Below are positions 6,252 to 7,623 of a DNA stretch of 7,623 bases, piece by piece (the stretch's first letter is position 1; each line of letters starts with the position of its first letter). Below the pieces are notes generated by a model that searched no databases, was not told the DNA's origin, and saw only the letters and a list, made by a program, of their open reading frames with translations. The translations under genes and the position numbers were made by a program. Source of the stretch: Methanobacteriota archaeon (lineage in GTDB: Archaea; Halobacteriota; Bog-38; Methanoflorentales; Methanoflorentaceae); assembly GCA_028679495.1 (NCBI GenBank), contig JAJRBK010000043.1:1-7623 (forward strand), in the 5' to 3' direction.

Positions 6252-6579
6252 CCGAAAGCGAGCCGAAGCAGGCCGGAGCTATACTCCCCGCACCTTCGCC
6301 ATCTCCCACCTAATGATGGTATTAGCGGGACTTCAAAGACACCCCCTGCTCACGTAAAGCGTGGCTAGTGTCGAGCTCTTATGAGGGACTTAGCAGTTAT
6401 GCTGCAAGATAACATCCGATAAGCCGGCGCATTTTTGGCACGGTTTTGGAGCGCTGTGTAATACGAGCACCGCGCATCTGTGCTATCGGTGCAGCAGTGG
6501 TGCAAACCCACTTAGACCGCCGGCCTGACGCATCTTACGACTCGGCGAATTGACAAGTGGCAGGATGCCATCATCACTG
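6252..6579. other. Gene-free stretch with several potential stem-loops
   Basis: No frame longer than about 26 codons with a start signal is seen on either strand. The stretch holds a short inverted repeat after the kinase stop (GGAG 6275-6278, CTCC 6284-6287) and T-rich runs near 6430-6447. It then has three consecutive inverted repeats: GCACCG 6467-6472 with CGGTGC 6487-6492, AGTGG 6496-6500 with CCACT 6508-6512, and CGCCG 6518-6522 with CGGCG 6543-6547. The T-rich runs may end the kinase transcript. The stem-loop cluster lies upstream of the arsC promoter and could be a small RNA or only chance structure. Confidence 0.4.
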
Positions 6580-6590
6580 TTTAAATATTA
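6580..6590 (+). promoter_or_regulatory. TATA box of the arsenate reductase gene
   Basis: TTTAAATATTA is centred about 40 bases before ATG 6625, predicting transcription start near 6610. It lies within the in-frame upstream extension that begins at TTG 6550, so translation from that TTG is unlikely. Confidence 0.6.
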
Positions 6591-6609
6591 CAAGGCATGT
6601 TCTCTCCCA

Positions 6610-6614
6610 GAGGA
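6610..6614 (+). promoter_or_regulatory. Ribosome binding site of the arsenate reductase gene
   Basis: GAGGA lies ten bases before ATG 6625 and supports that start over the longer reading frame. Confidence 0.5.
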
Positions 6615-6624
6615 CTCGTGCACG

Positions 6625-7059
6625 ATGAACGAGACGACAATTCGCAAGAGGCGCATCCTGTTCCTTTGCACACATAACGCAGCGCGATCACAGATGGCAG
6701 AAGGGTTCATCAACGCGATGTACAATGAGCACTACACTGCGTTCAGCGCAGGGAGCGAGCCGACGAGCGTTCATCCGTGCGCGATTCGCGTCATGGAGGA
6801 GGTGGGCGTCGACATCAGCTCCCAGCACGCAAAATCTCTCAATGAGTTCGAGGGGATGCATTTTGACTACGTCGTCTCCCTCTGTGCTGATGCCGAGGAG
6901 CACTGTCCTGTTTTCCCAAGAGGCGAGGTGTACTTGCAGCACGCCTTTCCTAACCCTGTATCGGCGACTGAGAATGATGCTGGTGCATGCACGCCGTTCC
7001 GGGAGGCGCGTGATCATATCAGGGAGTGGCTTGAGGCTACCTTTGGGGACGGCACCTAA
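6625..7059 (+). CDS. arsC: Thioredoxin-type arsenate reductase, low-molecular-weight phosphatase family, with Asn at the general-acid position
   Basis: 144 residues from ATG 6625, close to the 130-140 of Staphylococcus aureus ArsC. The phosphatase P-loop is CTHNAARS (Cys15 nucleophile, Arg21, Ser22). The redox pair of this class is present as LCADAEEHCP, with Cys87 and Cys94 spaced seven as in S. aureus Cys82/Cys89. The family reduces cytoplasmic arsenate to arsenite, forming an intramolecular disulfide that thioredoxin resets. Deviation: the Asp-Pro pair that carries the general-acid Asp in the family is Asn110-Pro111 here (FPNPV). Extra cysteines are Cys52 and Cys122. The gene has its own TATA box, and no arsR, arsB or acr3 is adjacent. 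The next gene, npdG, can supply NADPH from F420H2, a plausible but unproven link through thioredoxin reductase. A protein phosphatase role is a less likely alternative given the conserved Cys pair. Confidence 0.88.
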   Translation: MNETTIRKRRILFLCTHNAARSQMAEGFINAMYNEHYTAFSAGSEPTSVHPCAIRVMEEVGVDISSQHAKSLNEFEGMHFDYVVSLCADAEEHCPVFPRGEVYLQHAFPNPVSATENDAGACTPFREARDHIREWLEATFGDGT

Positions 7060-7158
7060 TGGGCGCATGCTGGTATTTCACGATCGACCCTTCTGACCCC
7101 TGTACCGTCGCATAGGCTTAAATGAAGTCTGGTAAGAAACGCCAGAGCAGTAACAAAC

Positions 7159-7168
7159 CTTTATAAAG
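7159..7168 (+). promoter_or_regulatory. TATA box of npdG
   Basis: CTTTATAAAG lies about 40 bases before ATG 7203 and predicts transcription start near 7190. A weaker AT-rich box (GCTTAAATG) occurs near 7117. No strong ribosome binding site is seen before the ATG. Confidence 0.6.
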
Positions 7169-7202
7169 CACCCTCTCGCAACCTATCAAAACGGGTATCA
7201 AC

Positions 7203-7623
7203 ATGCGTATCGCGTTACTAGGTGGCACGGGGAACATTGGTGAGGGTCTGGCGCTTCGCTGGGCTCCAAAGCATGCTATCGTCATCGGATCAAGAAGCGA
7301 AGAAAAAGCGGAAGAGGCAGCGGCGTCGTGTGAAGAACGACTTAAAGCCCAAGGCTTCGTATGTGAATTCAAGGGCGAAGAGAACGTTCAAGCGATTGAA
7401 AATTGCGACGTGGTGGTCATTGCGCTTCCTTATCAGCACGCCATTCCCACCGTCGACTCTATAAAAGAGGAACTAAACCCGAGCGCTATCATCCTGTCGC
7501 CCGTCGTTCCTATAGCAAAAGACGGCTTCATGCGCTACGTTCCGCAAGCGCAGCATGGCAGCGCAGCGATGGAGATTAAGGACATGCTCCCTGACCATGA
7601 CGTTGTTGCGGCGTTTCACACGA
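7203..7623 (+). CDS. npdG: F420H2:NADP+ oxidoreductase (NADPH-dependent F420 reductase), N-terminal 140 residues; runs off the right edge
   Basis: Soluble cytoplasmic enzyme that transfers hydride between coenzyme F420 and NADP, providing NADPH for biosynthesis in F420-using archaea. The N-terminus MRIALLGGTGNIGEGLALR is a Rossmann dinucleotide fold of the Fno type. Thr9, and Ser30-Arg31 with Lys35 in GSRSEEK, match the NADP phosphate-binding residues of the Archaeoglobus fulgidus enzyme. Further matches are the DVVVIALPYQHAI segment (about 74-86), ILSPVVPI (about 97-104) and the AFHT at the window end, equivalent to ALHTIPA in the family. Family members have about 210-225 residues, so about two thirds is visible. 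ATG 7203 gives the family N-terminus without extension. It follows arsC by 143 bases with its own TATA box. Confidence 0.93.
   Translation, partial: MRIALLGGTGNIGEGLALRWAPKHAIVIGSRSEEKAEEAAASCEERLKAQGFVCEFKGEENVQAIENCDVVVIALPYQHAIPTVDSIKEELNPSAIILSPVVPIAKDGFMRYVPQAQHGSAAMEIKDMLPDHDVVAAFHT

Noticed and set aside
6252..6624. Very short frames (13-26 codons) on both strands
   Set aside because: None has a convincing ribosome binding site or a recognisable sequence.
6688..7068. 126-residue minus-strand frame
   Set aside because: Antisense shadow of arsC, whose catalytic motifs are clear on the plus strand.
7118..7372. 84-residue minus-strand frame
   Set aside because: Covers the npdG promoter and the antisense of its Rossmann motif; no start signal.
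1..7623. tRNA, rRNA, CRISPR array, insertion sequence
   Set aside because: No TPsiC-like arm with matching acceptor stem, no regularly spaced direct repeats, and no transposase motifs or terminal repeats were seen by reading.

Overview
The window looks like a chromosomal stretch of a euryarchaeon, most plausibly from a methanogen, ANME or Archaeoglobus-like lineage. The main reasons are an F420-dependent NADP reductase gene at the right edge and several AT-rich boxes placed about 30 to 50 bases before start codons, as expected for archaeal TATA boxes. Some genes also carry GGAGG-type ribosome binding sites. Base composition is moderate, slightly GC-rich by eye. F420 also occurs in actinobacteria, so the assignment rests on the combination, and no finer taxonomy is claimed.

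Layout. Left part, minus strand: the first 484 codons of a P-type cation (probably Ca2+) ATPase that leaves the window at base 1, and upstream of it a 59-residue protein with an Sm-like beta-strand pattern. A divergent intergenic region (about 1810-1985) separates these from a plus-strand M24 family (Xaa-Pro peptidase-like) gene at 1986-3119. It converges on a minus-strand, membrane-anchored SagB-type nitroreductase (3213-3914). A gene-free region of about 310 bases with a 16-base dyad follows. Then, all on the plus strand, come a 106-residue protein of unknown function (4229-4549), a soluble PAS-PAS histidine kinase (4776-6251), a structured gene-free stretch of about 370 bases, a thioredoxin-type arsenate reductase (6625-7059), and the 5' part of the F420H2:NADP oxidoreductase gene npdG (from 7203).

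The genes do not form one obvious operon. Most have their own candidate TATA box and are separated by 140 to 370 bases. The only functional link I can propose is inferential: NpdG can make NADPH from reduced F420, NADPH feeds thioredoxin reductase, and thioredoxin regenerates ArsC. No arsR, arsenite efflux gene, response regulator or peptide-maturation gene is seen beside its usual partner.

The most notable points are active-site changes. The M24 protein keeps five expected active-site residues but has lost two conserved histidines and one metal-ligand glutamate. The ArsC homologue has Asn where the general-acid Asp before Pro is expected. Two long reading frames (histidine kinase and ArsC) run through their own TATA boxes, so their true starts are 25 codons inside. 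I found no CRISPR, tRNA, rRNA, transposase or convincing new multi-gene system here.
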